From the NCBI GenBank assembly GCA_902578505.1, contig CACHDD010000024.1:1-15042 (forward strand): DNA of 15,042 nt. The letters run 5' to 3'. A model generated the notes under the pieces. It saw only the letters and a program-made list of their open reading frames with translations, made no database searches and was not told where the DNA came from. Below, piece by piece: positions 7,672 through 15,042 of this stretch (position 1 is the first letter of the stretch; each line of letters opens with the position of its first letter). Both the position numbers and the translations under genes were made by a program. The DNA comes from an uncultured Bacteroidota bacterium. GTDB taxonomy: Bacteria; Bacteroidota; Bacteroidia; Flavobacteriales; UA16.

Positions 7672-8367
7672 ATGATAGGAAAAATTAGCATAGACTTAAA
7701 GTTTGGTATTGCCTTTTTCACCGGTGTTATTTTTCACTTTTTTTCTTTAAGTCAAACCGAACTTACATCACCCACTTATGAATTCGCCGTATTGCAATAT
7801 AGCGGGGGAGGTGATTGGTATTCAAACCCAACGAGTATGCCTAATTTAGTGAGGTTTTGCAACGAGGACTTGGGAATGAATATTGGAGAACACGTTCCCT
7901 ATGTAAGTGTTGGTGCTGTTGAGTTGAGCCTTTATCCATTCGTCCATATGACTGGTCATGGAAACATAGCATTGTCATCGTCAGAAGCTAGTAATATTAG
8001 AGAATATCTTAGTTCAGGAGGCTTCCTTCACATTAGTGACAACTACGGGATGGATAAGTATATAAGACAGGAATTCAAGAAAGTTTTTCCAGCACATGAT
8101 TGGGTTGAAATCCCGTTTGATCACGAGATCTATCATCAGAAATACGACTTCAATCAGGGATTGCCCAAAGTTCATGAACACGACGATAAACCGCCTAGGG
8201 GATATGGGATAATCTACGATGGAAGGTTAGTGTGTTTCTACGATCACGAATGCGATTTAGGCGACGGTTGGGAGGATTACCAAGTCCACAGAGATCCAGA
8301 GGAAATTCGATTGCTTGCACTTCAAATGGGCGCGAATTTGGTCCAGTACGCTTTAGGCGGAGATTAA
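7672..8367 (+). CDS. DUF4159 domain protein, probably exported
   Basis: This 231-residue protein has an N-terminal hydrophobic segment (about 10-27, KFGIAFFTGVIFHFFSLS) that looks like a signal peptide. The rest matches what I recall of DUF4159: an opening YEFAVLQYSGGGDWY (36-50), then LYPFVHMTGHG (88-98), a helix, and EYLSSGGFLHISDNYG (111-126). The domain has a class I amidotransferase-like fold, but its biochemical activity is not established, and I see no classical Cys-His-Glu triad to argue for an enzyme. It is divergent from secDF across an 88-bp gap and convergent with the M61 peptidase gene; its TAA is immediately followed by that gene's stop. A weak -7-like TAGGTTTT (7631-7638) may be its promoter. 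The ATG at 7672 is the start that retains the signal peptide. Confidence 0.85.
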   Translation: MIGKISIDLKFGIAFFTGVIFHFFSLSQTELTSPTYEFAVLQYSGGGDWYSNPTSMPNLVRFCNEDLGMNIGEHVPYVSVGAVELSLYPFVHMTGHGNIALSSSEASNIREYLSSGGFLHISDNYGMDKYIRQEFKKVFPAHDWVEIPFDHEIYHQKYDFNQGLPKVHEHDDKPPRGYGIIYDGRLVCFYDHECDLGDGWEDYQVHRDPEEIRLLALQMGANLVQYALGGD

Positions 8368-9795
8368 TTAAAGCTGTTTGAGAGAGGGCGAAATTTCGCC
8401 TTTGTCGCCAAGAGATTTTGATAGCTTAAGTCCTTTGAAAGCCATTGCTTCCACTAAATCTTTCCACGAATCTTTTACTCCTTCAGCGTAGTTGATCCTA
8501 AGGTCGTCAAGTCTCTCGCCAGCAACTTCTGCTAAGACGTCCCAATACTCGTCTGCAGTTAGACCGCGTCTATACATCCCAAATTTCTCCCACAGCAGTG
8601 TCATACCTGTTGAGAGTGATTTTTTATGGCCGGTAACCTTCATGATTCTGCAATCGCAAAGGAATGCGAGTACTGCTCCTTCTACGTAAATGGAGCCTTT
8701 TCTGCCGGATACTCCTGGGCGATAACCGTCAAGCCATGTATCGTAGCTAGAATCTGCAACCGACATATTTAGTCTTCCTGGATTATTCAAGTGACGCGAT
8801 AAAAGGGCTTCCATTTTACGGCACCAATTTTTAAGGTCAATACATCCAGCTTCGAAAAGGAATAGATCCCCCATATAAGTCGTTACACCTTCGGCTATGT
8901 AGCCGAGTTTAGAGGGACATGCTTTTGTGAAATCATATGGAGTCCACTCAGATGGCCTTATACGTTTAACGTTCCATGCATGGTAAAGCTCATGAGACGC
9001 TATGGATAATAATTCATCATATCCGTAATCTGAATTGATCTTTTCCTTAGGGCCCAAAGCAATTACAGTACTGTCTTCGTGTTCTACTCCGTGCCTTACT
9101 TCAATATCAGGAGGTAGGAGATAGAGGAAGTGGTAGAAGGAAGCTGGGAAAGACTTGAAGTATGAGATTTGGGCTTGAGAAAAAGCCTTATGGTCAGCAA
9201 TAAACTTTTCAGAATTAGGAGGTGCGCAACCGTAGGACCAAATATGAAAATCAACGCCCTCTGCTTCGTACTCAGTATGCCAAAGCGCAGGAGATGTCAT
9301 CCATGGACTATCCATGATATGCTGCATATCCCGCGCAGTCATAACGTATGAATCGTTCTCTATTCTATAAGGTAAAGCAGTTGCAAGTTCCCAATTTTTC
9401 GGGATGTCGCAAAGACAAATCTCGTAGCCATTAAATTCAGCTCCGACTTTGTAGACCATGCAATTTACAGGGTTCACATATTGCAAATCATCACTTACAA
9501 AGGTTGAGCCAGCATTTAGGATATCTGCGTAAAAAACCCAACGTACTGTATCCATTGATCCAGGAACTTCCCATCGATGAAGATCAGTTTTCATCAATGT
9601 TACTTCTGTGCCATCATCACATACCCCAACCATTTTTTTTATGTATTGAGCAAAGTTTGCTAGCTCATATCTGCCAGGCCTCCAGCATGGGAGCTGTAGT
9701 TGCCAAGTAGAGCCATCACCCTTGGGAAAAATAGCTTCGAACTCTAAAGCAGGTTCTGTTGATGATCTGCTTATACTAACTTTTATTTCACTCAT
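8368..9795 (-). CDS. M61 family metallopeptidase (glycyl aminopeptidase-like), lacking the C-terminal PDZ
   Basis: Zinc peptidase of the M61 family; glycyl aminopeptidase activity is the known example. Numbering from the ATG at 9795 (475 residues): the N-terminal domain carries PCWRPGRYELANFAQYI (36-52), and the catalytic HELYH is at 268-272 within SHELYHAWNVKRIRP, with the likely third zinc ligand E302 in AEGVTTYMGD. Full-length family members usually run to about 600 residues with a PDZ domain; this one stops where that domain would begin (DLVEAMAFKGLKLS..., about 446-459). No signal peptide is visible, so it is probably cytoplasmic. An ATG at 9831 is in frame, but the one at 9795 forms a 4-nt ATGA overlap with the upstream phosphatase stop and is the better start. 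It is the last gene of the minus-strand operon. Confidence 0.9.
   Translation of the reverse strand: MSEIKVSISRSSTEPALEFEAIFPKGDGSTWQLQLPCWRPGRYELANFAQYIKKMVGVCDDGTEVTLMKTDLHRWEVPGSMDTVRWVFYADILNAGSTFVSDDLQYVNPVNCMVYKVGAEFNGYEICLCDIPKNWELATALPYRIENDSYVMTARDMQHIMDSPWMTSPALWHTEYEAEGVDFHIWSYGCAPPNSEKFIADHKAFSQAQISYFKSFPASFYHFLYLLPPDIEVRHGVEHEDSTVIALGPKEKINSDYGYDELLSIASHELYHAWNVKRIRPSEWTPYDFTKACPSKLGYIAEGVTTYMGDLFLFEAGCIDLKNWCRKMEALLSRHLNNPGRLNMSVADSSYDTWLDGYRPGVSGRKGSIYVEGAVLAFLCDCRIMKVTGHKKSLSTGMTLLWEKFGMYRRGLTADEYWDVLAEVAGERLDDLRINYAEGVKDSWKDLVEAMAFKGLKLSKSLGDKGEISPSLKQL
8387..8400. repeat. 14-bp palindrome near the convergent gene ends
   Basis: GGCGAAATTTCGCC is perfectly self-complementary. 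It lies inside the last codons of the M61 gene and 20 bp past the DUF4159 stop. It could form a short hairpin at the 3' end of the plus-strand transcript, but only TTTG follows it, so it is at best a weak terminator. Confidence 0.35.
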
Positions 9796-11474
9796 TTTTT
9801 GAGTGCTTGGTGTATAGGAGAACCTGTGCATCCGTTTGGATAGGGAACTTCAAGCAAGGTGGAAATTGTTGGTGCGATGTCGCGAATGAAAGTTCTTTCG
9901 TGAGTAGATCCTGCCTCAATGCCAGCGCCGTAAAAGAGACATGGTACATGTGTGTCGTAGGTATATGGTGAACCGTGTGTTGTTCCAGTGCGACCGTATT
10001 TCATCCAACCAGGGTTGAGGACGAATACTACGTCTCCATTTTTCCCTTGTAGGTATCCATTATACATGTTTTTTAGTATAGGGTCCACTTTAGCTCTAGA
10101 GGCCAAATCATAAGCACCGCATGCCATTAAAATCCCTTCTTCCTCCACGCACAATGCGCTCACATACCTTTGGATTACGTCTTCAAATGGAGCAGAAGAT
10201 CTTACAGATTCCTTATTAAGGTAGATGTTATTGTTGCTAATGTTTTGCACCCAATCCTTTGGGCCAAACTTTACGTCTAGCTCCACTTCAAGTCTATCCT
10301 GAAGGTTTCCAGGAGTCCAGTAATCTGCTGGCATGTCTTGGGATTGTGCTTGGGATGGGACAGCTGCAGCACCGTGGTCAGATGTGATAAATACTGTCCA
10401 GTTTCCATCACCAACTAAGTCGTCTAATTCGTTAAAAAATCTTTCTAATTCTCTATCAAGTCGAACGTACATGTCCATTGTCTCTTGAGCGTGGGGTCCG
10501 CATCTATGGCCAACGTAATCAGTAGCAGAAAAGCTCATAGTTAGAAGGTCGCAAGCCCCATCTCTACCAAGATTCTCGCCTTCAATTGCAGCTAAAGCAA
10601 AATCTACTAAGATGGTATTTCCTCCCGGTGTTGCTTTTAAAACATCGTACCCTCCATTAGCTGCTTTAAGTGCATTGAGATCGTAAGGGAAAGTGGGTCT
10701 TATTTCTCCTCTAAAAGACCCTTCGAATGGGTTGTTGTCAGGAGAGCATTTGCTGTATGCTCTTTCTCTAAGTAACCTATCCCAACCATCATTGCAAAGT
10801 TGTTCAGCACGTCCTTCATTATTAAAATCTATAACCCACTGAGGCAGCATTCTAAAGTAATGGGTGCTTGAGATAAAGTGTCCAAAGTTTTGGCCGTAGA
10901 ACCAATAAGCTCCATCAGCAGAATGGCCAGCAGGTAAAATGGCACCTCTATCTTTTATACTAATTCCTATGACTTTTGGCGCGTCTTTACCCATGGTTGC
11001 GAGTTTCATTTCGTCGCCTATAGTGTTTGAAAGCAAATGCGTTGGTGACATTTGGCCTGCTTTATTAAAGACCAAAGGCCTTCCGTCAAGTCCATCAATT
11101 CCATCGTTTCCAATTCCTCTAGCGCGAGGGTCAGAAGCACAATACACGGTTGTGTCTTTATCTCTAACGAACCAATCGTTTGCAATAATTCCGTGTACTG
11201 AAGGAGTTGTGCCAGTGTAGATTGAGGCGTGACCAGGACCAGTGAAAGTAGGGGCATATCCATAGTGATGGTCGTAGCAGGTAAAGCCACCGTTCATAAT
11301 TCTCTTGAAACCTCCATCGGTAAAATGGTCCTCGAATCTAGTGAGGAAATCAGCCCTCATTTGATCTATGGTAATCCCAACGAGAAGTTTGGGTGACGGT
11401 GAGTCACTTGTTTGAGGGTTTGGGCTATCAGAAGAAACTAATGATGCGAGTAGTAGTAGAGAAAATAGTCCCAT
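9792..11474 (-). CDS. pafA: PafA-type alkaline phosphatase
   Basis: Alkaline phosphatase superfamily enzyme that hydrolyses phosphate monoesters, probably in the periplasm. The 560-residue sequence keeps the residues known from Elizabethkingia PafA. The nucleophile is T78 in TFTGPGHAS. N99, K174 and R176 (the last two in SIKDRGAILPAGH) correspond to the monoesterase-specific N100, K162 and R164. Zinc ligands are D37, D319, H323, D366, H367 and H500, each at nearly constant offset from PafA. The N-terminus (MGLFSLLLLASLVSS) looks like a short signal peptide without basic residues. The start is fixed: an in-frame TAA, the fluC stop, lies one codon upstream. It is translationally coupled to the M61 gene by ATGA. 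PafA enzymes are known for low inhibition by phosphate, but no Pho-box can be judged here. Confidence 0.93.
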   Translation of the reverse strand: MGLFSLLLLASLVSSDSPNPQTSDSPSPKLLVGITIDQMRADFLTRFEDHFTDGGFKRIMNGGFTCYDHHYGYAPTFTGPGHASIYTGTTPSVHGIIANDWFVRDKDTTVYCASDPRARGIGNDGIDGLDGRPLVFNKAGQMSPTHLLSNTIGDEMKLATMGKDAPKVIGISIKDRGAILPAGHSADGAYWFYGQNFGHFISSTHYFRMLPQWVIDFNNEGRAEQLCNDGWDRLLRERAYSKCSPDNNPFEGSFRGEIRPTFPYDLNALKAANGGYDVLKATPGGNTILVDFALAAIEGENLGRDGACDLLTMSFSATDYVGHRCGPHAQETMDMYVRLDRELERFFNELDDLVGDGNWTVFITSDHGAAAVPSQAQSQDMPADYWTPGNLQDRLEVELDVKFGPKDWVQNISNNNIYLNKESVRSSAPFEDVIQRYVSALCVEEEGILMACGAYDLASRAKVDPILKNMYNGYLQGKNGDVVFVLNPGWMKYGRTGTTHGSPYTYDTHVPCLFYGAGIEAGSTHERTFIRDIAPTISTLLEVPYPNGCTGSPIHQALKK

Positions 11475-11477
11475 ATT

Positions 11478-11882
11478 TTATGATTTACCCCAAACTAAAT
11501 AAACAGTCCAGGCTACAGCGAGGCAAGTTAATACGCTTACAATGATATTGAGTACACCCCAAATAAAATTGCCGTCTTGAATGAGTTTAAATGTGTCTAA
11601 GCTGAATGTTGAGAAAGTTGAAAAACCACCACAGAAGCCAATAGCTAGGAGTGGGTAAAGGAAGCTCTCTGAATTGGCGCCGGTGAATTTGGGCCCTTGG
11701 GTAAAGAGTAGGAGTGCAAGTATTAAAGTTGCAAGAATGTTGGCAATTAAAATGCCTATTGGGCCGGCTATTGCAGACCCGCTTAATGAAGCTAGCTTGT
11801 TAATTCCGCCACCTACAACCCAGCGCGCAACGCTGCCTAGCCCGCCGCCAATGAATATTGCTATTGCAGATTGAATATTCAT
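11478..11882 (-). CDS. crcB: Fluoride channel FluC/CrcB
   Basis: Small four-helix membrane protein that works as a dual-topology dimer to export fluoride. At 134 residues it has the usual length. Visible signatures are GGGLGSVAR (12-20), the pore asparagine N48 in ILIANIL, and GFCGGFSTFSTFS (82-94) with the Phe residues of the fluoride path (F90, F93) and the central sodium-site region. The residue four before the Asn is Ile44, where characterised homologues have Thr (GTLxxN). Its ATG overlaps the PAP2 stop (ATGA, 11882-11879), and its TAA is 3 nt before the pafA start. No fluoride riboswitch can sit directly upstream because that DNA is PAP2 coding sequence. Confidence 0.95.
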   Translation of the reverse strand: MNIQSAIAIFIGGGLGSVARWVVGGGINKLASLSGSAIAGPIGILIANILATLILALLLFTQGPKFTGANSESFLYPLLAIGFCGGFSTFSTFSLDTFKLIQDGNFIWGVLNIIVSVLTCLAVAWTVYLVWGKS

Positions 11883-12457
11883 ATTCTCCTTCTTATGGCT
11901 TTAAACACGACTGCTCCAACCGCGCCGCCAACTAAATAACCACAGAGTACATCACCAGGAAAGTGTACGCCTAAATGCACTCTCGAATAGCCAATTAATA
12001 AAGCCCAAGCAATAAGCCCCCACATCCATCCTCCTAAAACAAATCCACCACAAAGGACTGCTCCTGTAAAAATTGCTACGCCCATGTGATTTGCGGCATG
12101 ACCACTTACAAAGCTCCATTTACCGCCTTTGTAATAGGTGCCGTCAGACCTTTCGTATAAATGAATGGTGTCTACAAATTCTTCTCTGTGTGAAGGTCGG
12201 AGTCTTTCGGATTTTGGCTTTAGTATTTTAGAAGACAACACGTCGTTTACCCCAATGCAAATAACTAAACCTAAAAGAATGAATAACCTCGATGAGGTTT
12301 GGGAATATTTTTTGCAAACGGCATAGACCAAAATTAAATACAACGGCGCCCATGCCAATGGCTTACTAGTCCACCACATTAAAGTGTCTCCAGCAGGCCA
12401 AGCTCCGTTGATGGCGTGAAACAGTCCCTCGTCTAATCCACAAAGAAATTCAATCAT
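11879..12457 (-). CDS. PAP2-family membrane phosphatase
   Basis: Integral-membrane acid phosphatase of the PAP2 superfamily, 192 residues. All three signature motifs are present: K80-x6-R87-P88 (KPKSERLRP), FVSGHAAN with S118-G119-H120, and S158-R159-x5-H165-x3-D169 (SRVHLGVHFPGD). Hydrophobic helices lie around 36-50, 57-72, 126-157 and 170-188. Likely substrates are lipid phosphates or pyrophosphates (undecaprenyl-PP, phosphatidylglycerol phosphate, lipid A), which the sequence alone does not resolve. It starts 2 nt after the acyl-CoA ligase stop and overlaps fluC by 4 nt, so it is co-translated with both. Confidence 0.92.
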   Translation of the reverse strand: MIEFLCGLDEGLFHAINGAWPAGDTLMWWTSKPLAWAPLYLILVYAVCKKYSQTSSRLFILLGLVICIGVNDVLSSKILKPKSERLRPSHREEFVDTIHLYERSDGTYYKGGKWSFVSGHAANHMGVAIFTGAVLCGGFVLGGWMWGLIAWALLIGYSRVHLGVHFPGDVLCGYLVGGAVGAVVFKAIRRRI

Positions 12458-12459
12458 GT

Positions 12460-14238
12460 TTATTCGTAGATGCTATCGATTAATGCACCGTACTTCTTTT
12501 TGATTGGGTCTCTCTTAAGCTTTAGGGTAGGAGTGAGTTCGCCACCTTCAATAGAAAATGGTTCGGGAATAATCTTGATAACCTTTACTTGTTCCCATTG
12601 TGCAAATGGAGCCATTAGAGAATTTACCTCATCCATGATGCGGTTGAAAATCACTTCGTCAGAAGCTGTGTTTTCTTCTCCAGGGTATGGATGGTTATGT
12701 CTATTACACCACTCAGCAACTACTCCATGTTCAGGAGAGATAAGGGCAGCTGGGTGCTTTCGATTTTCTCCCACAACCATGACTTGCTCGATAAAGAGCG
12801 ATGCTTTTAAAGCATTTTCAAGAAGGGCAGGAGCAACGTATTTACCACCTGAAGTCTTAAAGATTTCTTTCTTACGACCTGTGATTTTAAGGAATCCTTC
12901 ATCGTCGAACTCTCCTTTATCACCAGTGTGGAACCATCCGTTTTTAATTACCTCATCCGTTTTTTCCTTGTCCTTGTAGTAGCCAATCATTACGTTGGGC
13001 CCCTTTACAAGAATTTCACTTTCCTCAGAAAAGCTGATTTCCACTCCGTCAATAACCTTACCTACAGTACCAATCTTTAACATGCTTGGCCTGTTAATTG
13101 TATTTACTGTAACTACTGGTGATGTTTCAGTAAGCCCATATCCTTCAAGAACTGGAATCCCTGCTCCGTTAAAGAAACGAGCTAGTCTAGCTTGGAGTGC
13201 TGCAGAACCTGAAGCAACAGCTTTAATGCCGCTTAGCCCAAGGGCATCTTTCACTTTGCTGAACACGAGTTTACGAGCCATTTTTAGTTTGAATCCGTAA
13301 AGACCTCGGCCTTCTTTTTCTGGCTCCCATTCTAGAACAACTCCTAATGCCCAGTTAAAGATGGCAGTTTTTACTCCACCAGCTGCACGACCCTTTGCGA
13401 CAATTCCGTCGAAGAATTTTTCTAGCAGTCTAGGTACGGCAGTGAACATAATTGGTTGTGCGTGGTTGAGGTCTTCCTTAATTGTCTCTAAGCTTTCTCC
13501 GAAGTAAATGTTAGCACCCATGTATATGTACAAGTAGTGAAGCATTCTTTCGAAAATGTGACAAACAGGAAGGAAGCTAAGTACTCTAAGATCACCTTCA
13601 AGACCTTCGAGCGGAACTCTACCAACTGCAGTTAAAGCATTGCCACAAACGTTGTCGTGGGTAAGCATCACTCCCTTTGGAAGGCCTGTAGTTCCTGATG
13701 TGTATATTATTGTAGCGAGTTCATCGGGTTTAATCGAATCTCTTCGATAATCTAGTTCTGCTTGATTTTCATCAGAGCCAGCATTAAGAACTTTTTGCCA
13801 AGAATCTGCTCCTTCTACATCTTCAAAAGTGAAAACTCCTTGGAGGTCTGGGCAGTCAGACTTGACTGCATTCACTTTGTCTAAAAGTTCCTTACTAGAA
13901 ACGAAGCAAAATTTTGATTCACTGTGATTGAGGATGTATTTGTAATCTGCTTCAGTCATGGTGGGGTAGATTGGAACATCTATTCCACCTGCCTGCATGA
14001 TTCCGTGATCCATCACATTCCACTCGCATCTATTGTTGTGAGAAATAAGGGCAACCTTATCTCCTTTTTCTATACCGAGGGCAATTAATCCTCTCGACGC
14101 TCTGTCAATTTCTTCTACAAATGCCTGTGTCGAATAGGTGATTCTGTTCCCAGCATTTGGCATGCTCATCATAACTTCCTGAGGGCAGTTAGCTAACTGA
14201 TATCTAGGAAAGTCAAATAATCTTGTTGGGTTTTTCAT
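12460..14238 (-). CDS. Long-chain fatty acid-CoA ligase (AMP-forming)
   Basis: Activates long-chain fatty acids to acyl-CoA via an acyl-adenylate, feeding lipid synthesis or beta-oxidation. Numbering from the ATG at 14238 (592 residues): P-loop-like YTSGTTGLPKG (179-189), GYGLTET (366-372), the hinge region HTGD (437-440) with GRKKE (454-458), and the C-terminal catalytic-lysine region LTPTLKLKR (K573). The N-terminus MKNPTRLFDFPRYQL matches the pattern I recall for Bacteroidota homologues (M...TRLFDFP.YQL), which favours this ATG over an in-frame GTG at 14253. It lies 28 nt after the channel gene and 2 nt before the PAP2 gene. All core motifs are intact. Confidence 0.93.
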   Translation of the reverse strand: MKNPTRLFDFPRYQLANCPQEVMMSMPNAGNRITYSTQAFVEEIDRASRGLIALGIEKGDKVALISHNNRCEWNVMDHGIMQAGGIDVPIYPTMTEADYKYILNHSESKFCFVSSKELLDKVNAVKSDCPDLQGVFTFEDVEGADSWQKVLNAGSDENQAELDYRRDSIKPDELATIIYTSGTTGLPKGVMLTHDNVCGNALTAVGRVPLEGLEGDLRVLSFLPVCHIFERMLHYLYIYMGANIYFGESLETIKEDLNHAQPIMFTAVPRLLEKFFDGIVAKGRAAGGVKTAIFNWALGVVLEWEPEKEGRGLYGFKLKMARKLVFSKVKDALGLSGIKAVASGSAALQARLARFFNGAGIPVLEGYGLTETSPVVTVNTINRPSMLKIGTVGKVIDGVEISFSEESEILVKGPNVMIGYYKDKEKTDEVIKNGWFHTGDKGEFDDEGFLKITGRKKEIFKTSGGKYVAPALLENALKASLFIEQVMVVGENRKHPAALISPEHGVVAEWCNRHNHPYPGEENTASDEVIFNRIMDEVNSLMAPFAQWEQVKVIKIIPEPFSIEGGELTPTLKLKRDPIKKKYGALIDSIYE

Positions 14239-14266
14239 AAGCCCAAAATACACACAATCCCCTTAT

Positions 14267-15042
14267 TTAAAGAGCATCACCACACTTATTGCAGTACTTA
14301 GCGTCGTCTGGATGCTCATCTTCACTAAACGATCTGCAGGCTTGTGTGTTATTTGAAACTTTTTCGCTCGATCCCTTTACCATCTCAGCACTGACAATGC
14401 CTGTTGGAACTGCGATGATTGCATAACCAATGAGCATGATGAAGCTTGCTATGGTTTGGCCTATGACAGTGGTAGGTGCAATATCTCCATATCCTACGGT
14501 AGTAACCGTTACAATCGCCCAATAAATGCTCCTTGGTATGCTTGTAAATCCCGATTCAGCATCTTCAACAATGTAAACCAAAGTGCCTAAAATCGTAACT
14601 AGAACTAACACGGTCGACATAAATACCATTATCTTCTTTCGGGCTCCCCAAAGTGCGCCCTTTAGGAAGCTAGCCTCCTTCATAAACCCAACAAGTTTGA
14701 GTACTCTGAAGACCCTTAGCAGGCGAAGAATTCTAATGACTCTAATACTAGCAACTCCAGGGAGTAGAAGCTCTACGAATGTAGGCAAGACGCTAAGTAA
14801 GTCAACAAGTCCAAAGAAACTAAACGCATAGCTCAGAGGTTTCTTTACAGAATAAAGTCTAAGAAGATATTCTATTGTGAAAACAGCAGTAAAAAAGTAC
14901 TCTGCTAACCTGAGTTGATATCCATATTGTTTGCTAAAACTTGGAACTGATTCTAAGAATACAACCCCTACACTTAGTAGGATTGCCCACATAAGGACAA
15001 CGTCGAAAAATTTACCCTTTGGGGTGTCGGCGCCGAAAATTA
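14267..15042 (-). CDS. Voltage-gated-type potassium channel (5' end outside window)
   Basis: Six-helix K+ channel. The frame is open to the right edge: residues ahead of the internal Met at 14992 read IFGADTPKGKFFDVVL, the usual lead-in to S1, so the true start lies beyond 15042. Counting from that Met: S2 about 30-47, S3 57-76, S4 84-99 with Arg/Lys at every third position (R84, R87, R90, R93, R96, K99), S5 120-142, selectivity filter TVGYGD 165-170 (nt 14483-14500), S6 180-204. The soluble tail ends in a zinc-ribbon-like motif with C219, H227, C234 and C237, in which the second Cys of the first CxxC is replaced by F222. It is the most upstream visible gene of the minus-strand cluster. Confidence 0.93.
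   Translation of the reverse strand, partial: IFGADTPKGKFFDVVLMWAILLSVGVVFLESVPSFSKQYGYQLRLAEYFFTAVFTIEYLLRLYSVKKPLSYAFSFFGLVDLLSVLPTFVELLLPGVASIRVIRILRLLRVFRVLKLVGFMKEASFLKGALWGARKKIMVFMSTVLVLVTILGTLVYIVEDAESGFTSIPRSIYWAIVTVTTVGYGDIAPTTVIGQTIASFIMLIGYAIIAVPTGIVSAEMVKGSSEKVSNNTQACRSFSEDEHPDDAKYCNKCGDAL

Noticed and set aside
9796..9831. Upstream ATG at 9831 as the M61 start
   Set aside because: It would overlap the phosphatase gene by 40 nt and add an unrelated 12-residue leader. The ATG at 9795 gives a classic 4-nt ATGA coupling.
11882..12000. Fluoride riboswitch ahead of fluC
   Set aside because: The upstream DNA is PAP2 coding sequence overlapping the fluC start; I see no riboswitch-like structure.
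12470..13300. Plus-strand frames of 169 and 101 codons
   Set aside because: Antisense to the acyl-CoA ligase, whose motifs are intact; the plus-strand translations show no recognisable domain.
14239..14253. GTG at 14253 as the acyl-CoA ligase start
   Set aside because: The ATG at 14238 gives the family-like MKNPTRLFDFP start. The GGGG before the GTG looks like a weak Shine-Dalgarno, so the alternative is not fully excluded.
14990..14992. ATG at 14992 as the channel start
   Set aside because: It falls inside S1, and the upstream in-frame sequence is channel-like up to the window edge.

Overview
The window looks like a chromosomal segment from a member of the Bacteroidota, probably a Flavobacteriia-like marine or aquatic lineage. 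Four things support this: a single-chain fused SecDF, an exact TAnnTTTG promoter element of the Bacteroidetes type, AT-rich DNA, and a giant secreted Cys/Asp-rich repeat protein followed by HYR/Ig-like repeats, a style common in that phylum. The taxonomic call is inference; there is no rRNA in the window.

Layout from left to right. Positions 1-4498 (minus) hold the 5' part of one enormous open reading frame that leaves the window at its left edge without meeting a stop. At least 1,499 residues are visible: a signal peptide, 33 Cys-rich units arranged as three 10-unit super-repeats of about 313 residues plus a 3-unit remnant, then five 77-78-residue Ig/HYR-like repeats. The Cys-rich part is very acidic and has no Lys or Arg. 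Upstream of it, and separated by a rho-independent terminator (4591-4626), is secDF (4653-7583, minus), the fused proton-driven secretion motor. Divergent from secDF is a DUF4159 protein (7672-8367, plus), whose stop codon abuts that of the next gene.

From 8368 to the right edge lies one minus-strand run of six genes, read from right to left: a voltage-gated-type K+ channel (5' end outside the window), a long-chain acyl-CoA ligase, a PAP2 phosphatase, a FluC/CrcB fluoride channel, a PafA-type alkaline phosphatase and an M61 metallopeptidase. From the ligase to the peptidase the genes are joined by 2-3 nt gaps or 4-nt ATGA overlaps, so they are almost certainly one transcription unit with translational coupling. 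The products are membrane, envelope and hydrolytic functions (ion channels, lipid and phosphate-ester handling, peptide hydrolysis) and do not form a single recognised pathway.

The most unusual content is the giant repeat protein. Its super-repeat organisation, the strictly coordinated gain and loss of cysteine pairs, the regularly placed Ca2+-loop-like motifs, and a stretch of 1,148 residues without Lys or Arg all deserve a closer look. SecDF next door would help export such a protein, but that link is only proximity. Three apparent start codons are better placed elsewhere: the channel starts beyond the window, the ligase at 14238, and the peptidase at 9795. There is no gene-free stretch longer than about 155 bases.
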